From Bacteriovoracaceae bacterium (lineage in GTDB: Bacteria > Bdellovibrionota > UBA1018): DNA of 6,823 nucleotides. The position numbers and the translations under genes were made by a program. The stretch's first letter is position 1. Every line of letters starts with the position of its first letter. The notes below the pieces were generated by a model that was not told the DNA's origin, made no database searches, and worked only from the letters and a program-made list of their open reading frames with translations. This document shows, piece by piece, positions 6,155 to 6,823 of the stretch. The stretch lies in contig CANMSW010000122.1 of assembly GCA_947500275.1 (NCBI GenBank), forward strand, positions 1 through 6,823, in the 5' to 3' direction.

Positions 6155-6823
6155 TTAATCGCGAACACCCTGACTCGACATATCAGGGGCACCGTACTCG
6201 CCGTTCAAGCTCCCCTCCATGATCGTTTCGTCAACTCGGGAGAGACTGTCCAACGCGGAAAGCTCTGCCATCTGCTTCTCAGATTCCGTGCAGTTTTCGC
6301 AGCTCCGACTCATCATAATTGAGAAAACCGCGCCTACTGTGTAAGCGCCCCAAGGATGGTCATCACACGCCATCAATCCTGCAAGAGGATGTCCCTCGGG
6401 ACATGCCACATGAGTATGACCGCAGGCGTGATCACTCGGCAGAACTCCAAGACGCAACCCTTGGAGATCCGACTGAGAAAGTCCGCCTGTGCAATCCGAA
6501 TGGCGCCCTTCATGAACGAGCGTCTCGATGCGCTCAAGAGAACTCACATTATCCCGACTGTAGCCTTCGCCCAGTTGAATCAGGCCAATGCGTGAACTCG
6601 AGAGAGGGATTTTCTTTCCTTCAAATTTAAAAAAAGTCCCTTGATTGGGGCCCACTGCTTCATGAATCAACCAACCCGCCATCCCAATATTCATGGCCAT
6701 GACGACCGCTCCGGAGGATTCCTGGGACACGCGGTCGCTCATTCTTCGACCCACTTGAATCAAGGAATCGGTATCCGACTCTGAAGAGAAAATGTAATTC
6801 ACACGCTCGTCCAAATAACGAAC
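6155..6823 (-). CDS. Partial Cys/His-rich protein with HEGRH motif, putative metallopeptidase-like (5' end outside window)
   Basis: The frame is open from the right window edge to a TAA at 6157-6155, giving 222 residues of the C-terminal part. A TTG at 6814 lies in frame but the three codons before it are also open, so the true start is probably beyond the window. Residues 99-114 read IETLVHEGRHSDCTGG (HEGRH at 104-108, an HExxH motif), followed by a Cys/His-dense stretch at about 131-157 with HACGHTHVAC, GHPLAG and CDDHPWGAY, and then SCENC (174-178). A hydrophobic stretch (about 38-53) precedes the motif. The pattern suggests metal binding, with a third ligand possibly in the CDDHPWG region. 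I do not recognise the family. Stop codons of this gene and its convergent neighbour are only 9 bases apart, with no terminator between them. Confidence 0.82.
   Translation of the reverse strand, partial: VRYLDERVNYIFSSESDTDSLIQVGRRMSDRVSQESSGAVVMAMNIGMAGWLIHEAVGPNQGTFFKFEGKKIPLSSSRIGLIQLGEGYSRDNVSSLERIETLVHEGRHSDCTGGLSQSDLQGLRLGVLPSDHACGHTHVACPEGHPLAGLMACDDHPWGAYTVGAVFSIMMSRSCENCTESEKQMAELSALDSLSRVDETIMEGSLNGEYGAPDMSSQGVRD

Noticed and set aside
1..6823. CRISPR array, insertion sequence, integrase or phage genes
   Set aside because: No regularly spaced repeats of CRISPR size, no terminal inverted repeats with a transposase, and no integrase or phage structural motifs were seen on either strand.

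Overview
The window looks like a chromosomal segment from a Gram-negative bacterium with moderately high GC content. The basis is two standard bacterial ribosomal proteins, a Sec-type signal peptide on a cysteine-rich exported protein, and densely packed genes with purine-rich ribosome binding sites. The set of lineage-specific secreted proteins would fit a Bdellovibrionota- or Deltaproteobacteria-like organism, but that is only a guess; nothing here fixes the taxonomy.

Layout. Bases 2-355 (+) are the 3' end of an unrecognised gene cut by the left edge. It converges on a minus-strand ribosomal protein pair, rplX (L24, 823-1161) then rpmB (L28, 466-789), which ends at a strong intrinsic terminator (394-436). 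A 413-base gap (1162-1574) upstream of rplX holds three 14-bp tandem repeats and a palindrome. Next on the minus strand comes a probable two-gene unit: a large protein built like shikimate kinase, type I dehydroquinase and shikimate dehydrogenase fused in that order (2614-4554), followed by a MenH-like alpha/beta hydrolase (1575-2516). A divergent spacer (4555-4807) separates this unit from a plus-strand exported, cysteine-rich protein with an HEQTH motif (4808-6145). That gene converges, with only 9 bases between stops, on a minus-strand gene cut by the right edge (6155-6823), which encodes a Cys/His-rich protein with an HEGRH motif.

How the genes relate. The fused aroK/aroD/aroE-like protein and the MenH-like protein descend from enzymes leading to chorismate and from chorismate to menaquinone. 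Both lack residues normally needed for catalysis: the MenH-like protein has Gly in place of the nucleophilic Ser, and the fusion protein appears to have lost the shikimate-binding Asp of the kinase domain, the dehydroquinase His, and the Lys and Asp of the dehydrogenase active site, while keeping an intact P-loop. Its domain order matches the C-terminal three domains of the fungal AROM protein and of its non-catalytic derivative, the quinate repressor. The most interesting reading is therefore a bacterial pseudo-enzyme pair that may sense or bind aromatic-pathway intermediates. Simple divergence or decay remains possible. The two HExxH proteins at the right are candidate extracytoplasmic metallopeptidases of unrecognised families.
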